Shown here: positions 35,089 through 44,596 of the stretch, in pieces | Position numbering within the stretch: position 1 is the first letter of the stretch | Layout: each line of letters opens with the position of its first letter | DNA from: Marinifilum_A sediminis | GTDB taxonomy: Bacteria > Bacteroidota > Bacteroidia > Bacteroidales > Marinifilaceae | Assembly: GCA_947496465.1 (NCBI GenBank) | Contig: CANMCX010000014.1 | Coordinates: 31,084 to 95,083 of the forward strand | Length of the DNA: 64,000 nucleotides | Direction: 5' to 3' | The notes under the pieces: generated by a model | What the model was told of the DNA's origin: nothing | The model's database searches: none | Seen by the model: only the letters and a program-made list of their open reading frames with translations | Program-made: the position numbers and the translations under genes

Positions 35089-35119
35089 TTGCTAAACATG
35101 TAGTAATACTATAGCTTTG
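35089..35119 (+). promoter_or_regulatory. Promoter of the 35172-39654 operon
   Basis: TTG at 35089-35091 and TAGCTTTG at 35112-35119 are 20 bp apart, a good match to the Bacteroidota -33/-7 arrangement. The first gene starts 53 bp downstream. Confidence 0.65.
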
Positions 35120-35171
35120 AGAACATTTTTTTTCTACCTACATTGGCTTAATAATTTTTAAGTTAGACAAA

Positions 35172-36104
35172 ATGCCTAAAAAACGAATCCCAAACAGTAT
35201 TAAATTTTTAATCCTGATCTCTGTTGCAGCAATTATTACTTTTTTGATTTTACAACCATCAGAAAATCAAAAGCAAGAAGCTTCAATTGAAAAAACAACT
35301 GAAGAGGAGATTATGAAGGATGTGGAGAAGACAGGAAATATTTTCAAGTACAACAATATTCTATTTAGTTTACCTTCTCCTTATCAAATTTCACTTTTGT
35401 TAGAAAAATCTGGTATTTCTTACAATAAAGATTTACTAAATCCGACCAAAAAAGCGGGTGATTACGTTGATAACTTTAGTAAGGCTGTAAACTTTGGCGT
35501 TTATGGTTCCGATCTGGGTTACATTAACATTTACAAACAAACTCAGGATGCTGCAAGTTATTTTGCAGTACTCAAAATTTTATCGCAAGATGTAGGTTTG
35601 TATAATGCAATGGATAAACCGACTGTTAAGCGAATTGAAAATAATATTGAGAATAGAGATTCCTTACTTGTTATTGTTAGTAACACTTACCGTAAAATTG
35701 ACAATTATTTAAAAGCAAATAATCGAGAAAACACTGGTGCTCTTATTTTAGCTGGTGGTTGGATAGAATCAATTTATTTACTAACCCAACAAATAAATGA
35801 TCATTCGAACAAAGAACTAATGAAGAGAATTTCGGAGCAAAAAAGACCCTTGGAAAATCTTATTAAACTTTTGGTTCCTTATTCAAACGAGTCCAAAGAC
35901 TACTACTTTTTGGTTGATCGCTTAATTGATTTAGCCTATACTTTTGATGAAATTGATCATCAATACAAATTTGTTGCCCCTATAACCGATTCAAAGAAAA
36001 AACTTACCATCGTAAAAAGTAAATCGGAAATGGTAATGAATAAGGCACAGTTAGCTAAAATTTCAGAAAAAGTAGGAATCATTCGCGATCACATTATTAA
36101 ATAA
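35172..36104 (+). CDS. Membrane-anchored protein of unknown function
   Basis: One N-terminal membrane helix (about 11-27) is followed by a soluble, mostly helical domain of about 280 residues, presumably periplasmic. I do not recognise the family. Patterns such as NFGVYGSDLGYINIYKQTQDAASYFAVLKILSQDVG and a regular heptad character in 130-230 suggest an all-helical bundle. It begins an apparent operon with a small exported protein (18 bp downstream) and an ABC exporter, so it may be an accessory factor of that exporter; this is inference from context only. Confidence 0.65.
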   Translation: MPKKRIPNSIKFLILISVAAIITFLILQPSENQKQEASIEKTTEEEIMKDVEKTGNIFKYNNILFSLPSPYQISLLLEKSGISYNKDLLNPTKKAGDYVDNFSKAVNFGVYGSDLGYINIYKQTQDAASYFAVLKILSQDVGLYNAMDKPTVKRIENNIENRDSLLVIVSNTYRKIDNYLKANNRENTGALILAGGWIESIYLLTQQINDHSNKELMKRISEQKRPLENLIKLLVPYSNESKDYYFLVDRLIDLAYTFDEIDHQYKFVAPITDSKKKLTIVKSKSEMVMNKAQLAKISEKVGIIRDHIIK

Positions 36105-36122
36105 TAAAGAAAATTTAAACTT

Positions 36123-36542
36123 ATGAATCTTAAATATACCATTCTATTATTCGCGTTTATTCTGGGATTAAGTAATATATCGAAAGGACAAACCGATGTT
36201 ACATTGGAAAATTGTACCAAACATTTTGGCACGGAATACATTTCTGATGGACAGCAGTACAAAGCCTTACTATCTGGAGGTGAAATTGCCGAGTTTCATA
36301 CCACTTTTTACGCTGATAACCATTATCGAATAGTTGGAGCTACAGGCAAGGATGAAGGAAATGTTATTTTCTCAATTTACGATCAGGAGAACAACTTACT
36401 TTTCACAAACAGAGATCATAAAAATTCTCCCTATTGGGATTTTAAATTCGAGAATTCAATGAATTGTACCATTGAGGCAAAATTGAATCAAAAAAACATT
36501 AGTTCAGGTTTTGTATTAATGCTAATTGGATTTAAACAATAA
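36123..36542 (+). CDS. Small exported protein of unknown function
   Basis: A signal peptide (MNLKYTILLFAFILGLSNISKGQ) precedes a 116-residue mature part with two cysteines (in LENCTKHFG and SMNCTIEAK) that could form a disulfide in the periplasm. The pattern is beta-rich (YRIVGATGKDEGNVIFSIYD). No family recognised. It sits between the membrane-anchored helical protein and the large ABC exporter, 49 bp before the latter. Confidence 0.65.
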   Translation: MNLKYTILLFAFILGLSNISKGQTDVTLENCTKHFGTEYISDGQQYKALLSGGEIAEFHTTFYADNHYRIVGATGKDEGNVIFSIYDQENNLLFTNRDHKNSPYWDFKFENSMNCTIEAKLNQKNISSGFVLMLIGFKQ

Positions 36543-36591
36543 AACAACACTGCTACTATTTTACTATCATCCTATTTTTTAATACCATTCT

Positions 36592-39500
36592 ATGAGTGAA
36601 AGAATTCTTAAAGCTTTAATGCAACTCTTCGCTATCATTGCACACCCTAAAAGTTCAGAAATTGATAGGCGTAGAATGGTATCCAAGTATCTGAAACAAC
36701 AACTGGATCAAGAAACAGCAGAAGAGTATCTTGCCTTGTATGATACACATTATGAGGCCAATCAGCGAAGGACAAACAAGAAATCTAAAATTAAAAAATA
36801 TACTTCATCAAGTTCGGTAAGAGTTCTTCGAATTTGTACCGAAATAAATGAAGAGTTAATCTATCGCCAAAAGGTAATTGTTCTAATACAATTGCTTGAA
36901 TTCTTAAGTTCAGAAGATGAAATTAGCGAACAGGAATTTGCATTTGTAGAAACTGTTGCCGAAACATTTAATTTACCAAAAGATGGCTATGAAAGGTTAA
37001 GGAATTTTGTTTTAAGCAATTTTGATGAAATAAATGACAATAAACGCTTATTAACTGTAAATAATTCGGAAAGTTTTCACGATAATGGTAAACACTACTA
37101 TTCGTCAGGTTTAATAGGTCAAATCAAAATTCTTCGTCTGCAAAGGGTAAATATGTTTGTGATGAGATTCAAAGGAATCGAAGAACTTTTCATGAATGGT
37201 CAGCCCTTAAATCCAGAAAGAGTGCACGTTTTAAATCAAGGATCATCCATCCGAAATCCTAAAATTGATCCAATTTATTTTAGTGATATCGTTGGTACTT
37301 TTTATCGTGACCACACTCATAAGCGAGTAGTTTTCCAGGCTAAAAACATTGAATATCGATTCAAGGAAAACAATATTGGAGTACACGATCTTTCTTTTAA
37401 GGAAGAATCGGGTAAAATGGTGGGTGTTATTGGATCCAGTGGTGCTGGCAAGACCACCTTACTAAATGTTTTAAATGGATCTGCTGAACCAAATAAAGGT
37501 AAAGTGGCCATAAACGGATATGAGATAACTAAAGATAAAGAAAAGATTGAAGGAGTTGTTGGACATGTTTCTCAGGATGATTTGCTGATTGAATCACTTA
37601 CCGTTTTTGAGAATTTGTATTTCAATGCCAAGCTTTGTTTCGATAAATATACCAACTTTCAGCTGATTCGTATTTCTCTAAAACTTTTAAAAGACCTCGG
37701 ATTATATGATGCACGCAACTTAAAAGTTGGTAATCCTTTAGATAAAAAAATTAGTGGAGGACAACGCAAGCGCCTAAATATTGCTCTGGAATTAATTCGG
37801 GAACCTTCGGTTTTATTTTTAGATGAACCAACTTCTGGTTTATCCTCAAGAGATTCTGCTAAAATTATGGATCTTTTAAAAAACCTTGCTTTAAAGGGAA
37901 AATTGATTTTTGTGGTGATTCACCAGCCGGCTTCTGATACGTTTAAAATGTTCGATCGCCTTTTAATTCTGGATACTGGAGGTTATTTAATATTTAATGG
38001 AAATCCTCTTGATGCAATAACCTATTTTAAATCACAAACTTTAAGAGCCAACAGAACCGAAAGTGAATGTAATTCCTGTGGTAATGTCGACGCTGACCAA
38101 ATTTTCAACATTGTAGAGTCTGAAGTATTAGATGAATATGGAACACCTACTCAAACGAGAAAGGTTACTCCTGTACAATGGTATCAAAGATTTAAAGATT
38201 ATCGTGGAAACAACAAAGATATTAATGACTGCGATGAACTACCTCCGGTTACTTTTAAAATACCATCGGCATTTAAGCAATTTTGGGTTTTTACCAAACG
38301 TGATGTGATATCCAAATTAGCCAATCGACAGTATCTATTTATCAATTTATTTGAAACTCCATTACTTGCATTTATTTTATCCTATATCATTAAATTTTAT
38401 AATGTAGATGCAGGAAATGAACTGGGTTATACTTTTAGTAACAACAGCAACCTACCTGTTTATTTGTTTATGGCAGTAATTGTTGCCTTATTTATAGGTT
38501 TAACACTTAGTGCCGAGGAGATTATTAAAGATCGAAAAATATTAAAACGGGAACGGTTTTTAAATTTAAGTACTTCAGGATATCTAATCTCTAAAATTGT
38601 AATCCTATTTTCAATATCTGCCTTTCAGGCTTTCTTATTCACCTTAATCGGAAATTCCATTTTAGAAATTCAAGGAATGTTCTTCTATTATTGGTTGGCT
38701 TTATTTAGTGCCTGGTGTTTTGCCAACATGCTTGGTTTAATAATTTCAGACAGTTTTAAAACGGTTATAACCATCTATATTTTAATACCTTTTATCCTTA
38801 TTCCGCAATTAATATTAAGTGGAATCATTGTAAAATTCGACAAGTTAAATCCTAACATATCTACTCCAAATTCAATTCCATGGTATGGAGAAATAATAAC
38901 AGCACGTTGGGCATACGAAGCTCTTGCAGTAAAGCAATTTAAGGATAACGATTTTACAGCAAACTTTTATGTGTATGAAAAGTTAATGAGTAAGGCTGAT
39001 TATCGAAAAAACTATTGGCTTCCAATCCTCAAGAATAAATTAAATGAATGCGAACGTTATTTAAATAATCCAGATAAATTAGAAAAACTGGAATCGAATC
39101 TGGCTCTTCTTAAAAACGAACTAACGCTTGAGGATCTTAATTTACTTTCTTTTAAATTTAAGGGATTAGATAAGCTAACTCCAATCGACTTGAATAAATC
39201 TACAATTGTTCAATTAAGAGCTTATTTCGATAGGATAAATCGCTATTATATTAATTTATATAATGTATCGAACCGTAAAAAAGATGAACATTTGATGTCA
39301 TTACAAAAGCAGTTCGATAACAAGCAGGATTTTGTTAAAATGAAAAAATCGTATTCGAACGAACGCTTAAGTGAATTTGTTCGAAATAGTAATGATATAG
39401 AGAGAATAATAGAGTACAATGGACAATTATTTCAAAAAATTGATCCAATTTATCGTGATCCGGGAAATCATTTCTTAAAGGCGCATTTTTATGCACCACA

Positions 39501-39654
39501 AAAACGAATATTTGGTCAGTATTACGACACCTATTGGGTGAATATTATTGTGATTTGGATGACTAGTTTAGGGCTTTATTTTGTATTGTATTACGGTCTT
39601 CTTAAGAAAGCTCTTGGTATTTTTGATCGTAAGTTTAATCGAAAAAAAAATTAA
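36592..39654 (+). CDS. Large ABC transporter, paralogue of the 12591-15659 gene
   Basis: The 1020-residue protein has the same build as its paralogue: helical N-terminus (1-130), FHA-like beta region (about 140-245), ABC ATPase with GSSGAGKTTLLNVLNG near 281-296, ISGGQRKRLNIALEL and VLFLDEPTSGLSS, then a permease with about six helices (590-790), a soluble insert and a last helix near 985-1005. ECNSCGNV repeats the Cys pair of the other copy. The two proteins align along nearly their whole length by eye. Here two envelope genes precede it under one promoter, whereas the first copy stands alone. Confidence 0.85.
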   Translation: MSERILKALMQLFAIIAHPKSSEIDRRRMVSKYLKQQLDQETAEEYLALYDTHYEANQRRTNKKSKIKKYTSSSSVRVLRICTEINEELIYRQKVIVLIQLLEFLSSEDEISEQEFAFVETVAETFNLPKDGYERLRNFVLSNFDEINDNKRLLTVNNSESFHDNGKHYYSSGLIGQIKILRLQRVNMFVMRFKGIEELFMNGQPLNPERVHVLNQGSSIRNPKIDPIYFSDIVGTFYRDHTHKRVVFQAKNIEYRFKENNIGVHDLSFKEESGKMVGVIGSSGAGKTTLLNVLNGSAEPNKGKVAINGYEITKDKEKIEGVVGHVSQDDLLIESLTVFENLYFNAKLCFDKYTNFQLIRISLKLLKDLGLYDARNLKVGNPLDKKISGGQRKRLNIALELIREPSVLFLDEPTSGLSSRDSAKIMDLLKNLALKGKLIFVVIHQPASDTFKMFDRLLILDTGGYLIFNGNPLDAITYFKSQTLRANRTESECNSCGNVDADQIFNIVESEVLDEYGTPTQTRKVTPVQWYQRFKDYRGNNKDINDCDELPPVTFKIPSAFKQFWVFTKRDVISKLANRQYLFINLFETPLLAFILSYIIKFYNVDAGNELGYTFSNNSNLPVYLFMAVIVALFIGLTLSAEEIIKDRKILKRERFLNLSTSGYLISKIVILFSISAFQAFLFTLIGNSILEIQGMFFYYWLALFSAWCFANMLGLIISDSFKTVITIYILIPFILIPQLILSGIIVKFDKLNPNISTPNSIPWYGEIITARWAYEALAVKQFKDNDFTANFYVYEKLMSKADYRKNYWLPILKNKLNECERYLNNPDKLEKLESNLALLKNELTLEDLNLLSFKFKGLDKLTPIDLNKSTIVQLRAYFDRINRYYINLYNVSNRKKDEHLMSLQKQFDNKQDFVKMKKSYSNERLSEFVRNSNDIERIIEYNGQLFQKIDPIYRDPGNHFLKAHFYAPQKRIFGQYYDTYWVNIIVIWMTSLGLYFVLYYGLLKKALGIFDRKFNRKKN

Positions 39655-39664
39655 CAAATAAAAA

Positions 39665-39690
39665 AACCGCAAACTAAAAGTTTGCGGTTT
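39665..39690. terminator. Bidirectional terminator between ABC gene and SiaC-like gene
   Basis: AACCGCAAAC and GTTTGCGGTT pair perfectly around six bases, with A-run before and T after. It serves both convergent transcripts. Confidence 0.85.
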
Positions 39691-39711
39691 TCTATATAAT
39701 CGTTTTAACAA

Positions 39712-40092
39712 TTACTCTTCATCCTCAATCATTACAAAAGGAATTTTAATAATAGACTGGTAATCTTCACCAGCTTCGAGCATATCTTCATCATCCTCTT
39801 CGTAATGCCATTTGATACTCACCTTATTTCCACGCTTAAAAATGGTCTCTAATTTTTTAAAAACATCAAGTATACATTTTGATGAACTGGTATTAAAATA
39901 TTCCAATTTTACGGTAAAAACAGTCTCATTTTGTGGTTCAACAACATAAGTGTCTAACCATTCCATTACAGGCTTGTAAAAATCCAGTGAATTTTCAGGA
40001 ATAGATCTTCCTTCAATAGAAAACGAACCATTACTTCCGTCGAATTTAATGGTTGGTGTTTTAGGGCTACCCTCTATAACAAGTGAATTCAT
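39712..40092 (-). CDS. SiaC family regulatory phosphoprotein (DUF1987)
   Basis: The 126-residue protein matches SiaC/DUF1987: TPTIKFDGSNGSFSIEGRSIPENSLDFYKPVMEWL at the N-terminus and LEYFNTSSSKCILDVFKKLE in the middle. Thr68 in the NTSS segment corresponds to the threonine phosphorylated by SiaB in Pseudomonas aeruginosa, where unphosphorylated SiaC activates the diguanylate cyclase SiaD. The SiaB-like kinase gene lies 23 bp upstream. No GGDEF protein is encoded in the window, so the downstream target is unknown. Confidence 0.88.
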   Translation of the reverse strand: MNSLVIEGSPKTPTIKFDGSNGSFSIEGRSIPENSLDFYKPVMEWLDTYVVEPQNETVFTVKLEYFNTSSSKCILDVFKKLETIFKRGNKVSIKWHYEEDDEDMLEAGEDYQSIIKIPFVMIEDEE

Positions 40093-40115
40093 GAAAATTT
40101 TGCTTTTTAAGGTTT

Positions 40116-40655
40116 TTAAATAATAACATCTATCGAAAGAAATAAATAATCAGGACTGTACTCCAGAAACTGGTATTCCATATTATTACCACTTTTTCTG
40201 GCAATATCCACTATTCCTAAACCGCCACCTCCTTTTTCGGAGAATTCCTCATTATTCAAAATCAAACGATATAAACTTCTGGTTTCCTCAGAAGATAAAG
40301 TATTGATTTGATCAATTCTATCGCGAATTAATTTTAATCCATCTATTTTGATAAAATTACCCACACTAATACGATATTGCATTCCTTCATCTCTAAGGAT
40401 TAACACACCATATTTGCTATAATCAACACCTAAATCCGAAGGAACTTCACCATGATGATGAAGATTTTGCACCAATTCAATCAATACATTAAATATTTTC
40501 TTGAATAATTTAGGCGATTCATCCTTTCTCTTAAGAATTTCTTCAATAGAACTTAATATCGATGTAACATCCTCGTCTTCAACTCTTCCCCTATAGTCAA
40601 AAATAGCATCTTCATCTATTTTATCATCATACCATTGGTCAAGATTAAAGTTCAT
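40116..40655 (-). CDS. SiaB-like protein kinase (GHKL fold)
   Basis: The 179-residue protein has a GHKL ATPase pattern: N-box ELVQNLHHHG near 63-72, a D-box-like LILRDEG near 86-92 and a G-box EKGGGGLGIVDIARK near 141-155. In the characterised system SiaB phosphorylates SiaC. Gene order kinase-substrate and the short 23-bp gap fit a two-gene operon with SiaC. A cognate PP2C phosphatase could be the protein at 58671-59891, which is not linked. Confidence 0.85.
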   Translation of the reverse strand: MNFNLDQWYDDKIDEDAIFDYRGRVEDEDVTSILSSIEEILKRKDESPKLFKKIFNVLIELVQNLHHHGEVPSDLGVDYSKYGVLILRDEGMQYRISVGNFIKIDGLKLIRDRIDQINTLSSEETRSLYRLILNNEEFSEKGGGGLGIVDIARKSGNNMEYQFLEYSPDYLFLSIDVII

Positions 40656-40744
40656 AGAATTTTTAGGTTTTGGTTACTCGATAGACAAATATAGCAAAAT
40701 ATCCCTATGCTTAAAGTGATACAACATCAAAATTAAATTCGATA

Positions 40745-41917
40745 TTACTTATCTCTTTTATAGTTATCTTTCTTTTTTCCTTCGAACATTGAATACTTCT
40801 GAAACTTACATTCCAGCGCACCATTAAACAAAGTTACTTTGCGTGATGGACGAAGTGATACGCTATCAAAACATTCTTTTGAGTAGCTCAAAATCCAAGC
40901 ATCATATCCACTAAAGTGATGTTTTAATCTTTCACCAATCATAGAATACAAACCTTCTAAATCTCTTGGTCTCAGACGCTCACCGTAAGGAGGGTTAGTG
41001 ATCAACAATCCTTTTTCTGCCGGAGGAACAAATTGTTGGAAAGGTATTACATTCAATTTAATTTTTCTTCGTAAACCTGCATTTCGAATATTTGCCTCAG
41101 CAATTTCCATCGCCTTATCAGAAATATCTGCTCCAATAATATCACCTTCGTAATCTACTTCTGTTTCTTCATTATAGATATCATCCCACATCTCCTCATC
41201 GTAATCTTTCCACTTCTGGAAACCAAACTCTTTACGATACAATCCCGGAGGAATATTATATGCAATAAGAGCAGCTTCAATTAATATTGTTCCTGAACCG
41301 CACATTGGATCAAGAAAGTTTGATTTCTTATCCCATTCCGAAAGTAAAATCATTCCTGCTGCCATAACCTCATTCAAAGGTGCTGCAGTTTCCCCCACAC
41401 GGTATCCTCTTTTGTGTAAAGATTCCCCGGAACTATCTAGTGAAACAGTACAAGTATTTCTATCGATATGAATATTGATTCGTAAAGTTGGATTCACCAT
41501 ACGAACTGAAGGACGATTGCCTGTTGCGTAGAAAAACTGATCAACAATAGCATCCTTTACGCGATAAGTAACAAATTTTGAGTGTTTGAAATCCTCTGAA
41601 CTAACTGTACTGTCAATGGCAATTGTATCTTTATTCCCAATATACTGACTCCAATCAATCTCTTGAATTCCTTTATACAACTCGTCGGTATCGTGAGCTG
41701 TAAATTTATGAATTGGTTTAATAACGCGGGTTGCAGTTCTTAAGTGCATGTTTGTTTTATACAATAGTGTTTTATCACCAACAAAGCTAACTGCGCGCTT
41801 TAAAATTCTTATCTCTTCTGCACCTAATTGTTCTAATTCCTTAGACAATACTTCCTCTAAACCGTGAAAGGTTTTTGCAATTAATCTGAATTTACCCGAG
41901 TCTGTTTTCAAAACCAT
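40745..41917 (-). CDS. THUMP domain class I RNA methyltransferase (RlmL N-terminal-type)
   Basis: N-terminal residues about 10-165 resemble the ferredoxin-like and THUMP domains of RlmL-type 23S rRNA guanine-N2 methyltransferases. The C-terminal Rossmann domain shows FLDPMCGSGTILIEAAL near 200-216 (SAM binding) and the catalytic TNPPYGERL near 305-313. At 390 residues it matches the first half of E. coli RlmL; the RlmK part is missing, as usual outside gammaproteobacteria. The probable target is G2445 of 23S rRNA, by homology only. Confidence 0.9.
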   Translation of the reverse strand: MVLKTDSGKFRLIAKTFHGLEEVLSKELEQLGAEEIRILKRAVSFVGDKTLLYKTNMHLRTATRVIKPIHKFTAHDTDELYKGIQEIDWSQYIGNKDTIAIDSTVSSEDFKHSKFVTYRVKDAIVDQFFYATGNRPSVRMVNPTLRINIHIDRNTCTVSLDSSGESLHKRGYRVGETAAPLNEVMAAGMILLSEWDKKSNFLDPMCGSGTILIEAALIAYNIPPGLYRKEFGFQKWKDYDEEMWDDIYNEETEVDYEGDIIGADISDKAMEIAEANIRNAGLRRKIKLNVIPFQQFVPPAEKGLLITNPPYGERLRPRDLEGLYSMIGERLKHHFSGYDAWILSYSKECFDSVSLRPSRKVTLFNGALECKFQKYSMFEGKKKDNYKRDK

Positions 41918-42062
41918 CTTTTTTAATCTTCGTCTAACTATTTCAATTCTTCGAACCAGCGAAAACGTCTTTTCTGAGCTTATGCTTTCGGTTCGAATTT
42001 CGGGTACAAAATTAATCTTTAAGGACTAAAAACATAGGCTTTTACAAATAATATCTAAAAAA

Positions 42063-42087
42063 AAGCCGAAAGCAATGCTTTCGGCTT
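42063..42087 (-). terminator. Terminator of the S41 peptidase gene
   Basis: AAGCCGAAAGC and GCTTTCGGCTT form a perfect 11-bp stem with a 3-base loop; the minus strand continues into a T-run. Confidence 0.9.
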
Positions 42088-42098
42088 ATTATCAGTCC

Positions 42099-43712
42099 TT
42101 ATTCGCTGACTAGTTCTTGATCGTATAATTTCCTATTTTCTAATACTTCTATAGCTTTCTTAATAAAATCATTCTCCTTATTTACAATTTTGTAATACTC
42201 GGAACTCTCCCATAAATCACGCGCTAGCAATGCTTTAACATGAAGTTTAATATCATCTACAACCGCATTGTATTCCTCTTCAGTTTTCTCAACACCTTCT
42301 TTCTCACCCAAAGCAACAATTTCTGCCATCATTTCATCATTAACTTCAAATTTCTCCGAAAATGATTCGAATTTTGGATATTTCTTTTTCAACTTCTCTA
42401 AATTCTTATCCATATAGTTCACAACGTAAGGGTAAATTACATTTTTTCGAACCAAAAGATTGAAGTATTTAAAATTAGCTGTTGTATCAATTGGCATGAA
42501 GATATCAGGCATGATACCTCCTCCGCCATAAACCACTCGTTTATTAACAAGAGTATTGTATTTTAATGAATCAGCGAATTGAATACTGTCTGCGCTAATC
42601 ATTTCTCCAGATTGATAACGCTTAATGATATCTAAATGATAATCTTGCAATCCATTTTCGTAAGGCTTTTGAATACAACGACCAGTTGGAGTATAATAGT
42701 GTGCCGTAGTTAAACGGATCATTGAGCCATCGGAAAGTGGAAATTGACGCTGTACCAATCCTTTTCCAAAAGTACGACGACCAATAATAACTCCTCTATC
42801 CCAATCCTGAACTGCACCAGAAACAATCTCAGAAGCTGAAGCCGATCCTTCATCCAAAAGAACTACTATGTTTCCATCTTTAAAAATCCCTTTTTCCGTA
42901 GAGATACTTTCTCTTCTTGGTGTAGTCAAACCTTTGGTATAAACAATTAACTTTTCAGCATCTAAAAACTGATCAACAATTTCAATAGCTGCAGTCATAT
43001 AACCACCACCATTTCCTCGTAAATCCAAGACAAGATCTTGCATATTATTTGCCTTCAATTCGACCAGGGCTTTTAAAAATTCGTCAGCAGTTGTTGCAGC
43101 AAATCTATTTAATTTGATATAGCCTATTTCTTTATTTATCATGAAGGCAGCATCCAAGCTATGAATTGGAATTTTATCTCGAGTAATTACAAACTCAAGA
43201 AGTTCCTTCTCTTTCTTTCTTTTCACCTCAATGGTAACAATTGTTCCCTTCTCACCCCGCAAGCGCTTATGTACATCAGAATTTTTCATTCCAATAGCGG
43301 CAACATTTTCATTATCAATTTTTATAATTCTATCACCTGCACGCACACCTACCTTTTCCGAAGGTCCACCAGGAATTGTGGCAACAACCATAAGAGTGTC
43401 ACGAAGTATATTAAACTGTACCCCTATTCCGCTAAAGCTTCCTATTAAAGCTTCATTCATTTCATTTATTTCATCCCTACTAATATAAATAGAATGAGGA
43501 TCAAGTTCTGCAAGCACCTTAATTACGGCATCTTCAGTTAATTTTTCTACATTTACGGTATCCACATAAAATGCATCAATCAATGCCAATAAATTTTGAT
43601 ATTTAATTGCCTGTTGTTTTACTGATTGAGCATTTACGGCTCCAGTAAAAGCCAGAACACTTATCAGACATAAAGCAAAACCATTCCTCAATTTTTTCTT
43701 CAAACTACTCAT
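42099..43712 (-). CDS. S41 family C-terminal processing protease
   Basis: I start at ATG 43710-43712 because it begins a signal peptide (MSSLKKKLRNGFALCLISVLAFTGAVNAQ). A PDZ domain (about 75-160, SFSGIGVQFNILRDTLMVVATIPGGPSEKVGVRAGDRIIKI) precedes the S41 catalytic domain, with the nucleophile in LLDEGSASASEIVSGA and Lys in GRRTFGKGLVQ. The C-terminal 150 residues are helical and charged. Such proteases degrade or mature periplasmic proteins at their C-termini. Length 537. Confidence 0.93.
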   Translation of the reverse strand: MSSLKKKLRNGFALCLISVLAFTGAVNAQSVKQQAIKYQNLLALIDAFYVDTVNVEKLTEDAVIKVLAELDPHSIYISRDEINEMNEALIGSFSGIGVQFNILRDTLMVVATIPGGPSEKVGVRAGDRIIKIDNENVAAIGMKNSDVHKRLRGEKGTIVTIEVKRKKEKELLEFVITRDKIPIHSLDAAFMINKEIGYIKLNRFAATTADEFLKALVELKANNMQDLVLDLRGNGGGYMTAAIEIVDQFLDAEKLIVYTKGLTTPRRESISTEKGIFKDGNIVVLLDEGSASASEIVSGAVQDWDRGVIIGRRTFGKGLVQRQFPLSDGSMIRLTTAHYYTPTGRCIQKPYENGLQDYHLDIIKRYQSGEMISADSIQFADSLKYNTLVNKRVVYGGGGIMPDIFMPIDTTANFKYFNLLVRKNVIYPYVVNYMDKNLEKLKKKYPKFESFSEKFEVNDEMMAEIVALGEKEGVEKTEEEYNAVVDDIKLHVKALLARDLWESSEYYKIVNKENDFIKKAIEVLENRKLYDQELVSE

Positions 43713-43817
43713 ATAAATTATGCTTTTTAATAAATTTTGCGCAAATTGATTACACATTACTGAACTTCACGAAAGATACAATCTTTTTAAGAATTACAGG
43801 CATCGAATTTAACAAAC

Positions 43818-44552
43818 ATGAAACATAAAGCCAATATACTTTTACTTGGATTTACTTCTCATAAAGGAATAGAATCAATCAAAAACATTTCTATTTCCCA
43901 ATGTAGCTCCATGCAAGAAACTACCGAAAAGGTTATGGCTAATAATTTTGACCTAATTATATCCAAATATCAATTTGATAATGCCACTGCTCTTGAATTA
44001 AATCAATCTTTAGAAGCCTTAAAACTATATTACACCGGTTCATCCGAAAAAAAATTCAGGTTACTGATAATTACTTCATCTGCTGATCAGGAAGATATTT
44101 GCAAAAAAAATAAACTTCTTTATTTCCCTGAAGAGATGAATTTAAGATCTCTTGTCCTTCAATTGATTGATTTACCCCGTGAACCCAAAAAAACAGACAA
44201 GAACCTTGCCATTATAAATTTTAAAGAACTATTTGTTCGGGTGGATAACAATCGTAATTTCATTAAGGAAGTTATTGAGAAATTTTTTGAGATTAAAGAT
44301 TCCAGAATATCAGATATTCGAACTCCACTTTTAAACTCTGACTTAAAAAAAGCCAAAGATGCTGCACATAAACTCAAAGGCGTTTTGGCAAATTTCTCAA
44401 TGATACAGGCGCGAACCACAATTATTGAATTGGAACAGTTAATTCAAAAATCTGACATTGATTCTGCCGAAGAAAAATTGAATGAATTGGAAGAAAAAAT
44501 CAATATTGCTCATGAATATTATCATGAAAATCAAGATCAATTTAAAAAATAA
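43818..44552 (+). CDS. Hpt domain protein with degenerate receiver-like N-terminus
   Basis: Residues about 140-235 form a histidine phosphotransfer domain, with the phospho-accepting His184 in AAHKLKGVLANF. Residues 1-120 have the beta-alpha repeat pattern of a receiver (ANILLLGF, FDLIISKYQFD, FRLLIITSSAD), but the acidic pocket at the first strand is absent and the phospho-Asp position reads SKYQFD, so it is probably a pseudo-receiver. The protein likely shuttles phosphate from a hybrid histidine kinase not present in the window. Confidence 0.8.
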   Translation: MKHKANILLLGFTSHKGIESIKNISISQCSSMQETTEKVMANNFDLIISKYQFDNATALELNQSLEALKLYYTGSSEKKFRLLIITSSADQEDICKKNKLLYFPEEMNLRSLVLQLIDLPREPKKTDKNLAIINFKELFVRVDNNRNFIKEVIEKFFEIKDSRISDIRTPLLNSDLKKAKDAAHKLKGVLANFSMIQARTTIIELEQLIQKSDIDSAEEKLNELEEKINIAHEYYHENQDQFKK

Positions 44553-44554
44553 AA

Positions 44555-44579
44555 AAGGCAGCACTTATAGTACTGCCTT
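44555..44579. terminator. Bidirectional terminator between Hpt gene and guaA
   Basis: AAGGCAGCAC pairs with GTACTGCCTT with one mismatch; the minus strand runs into six T. Confidence 0.85.
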
Positions 44580-44596
44580 CGATATATATTGGAAAT

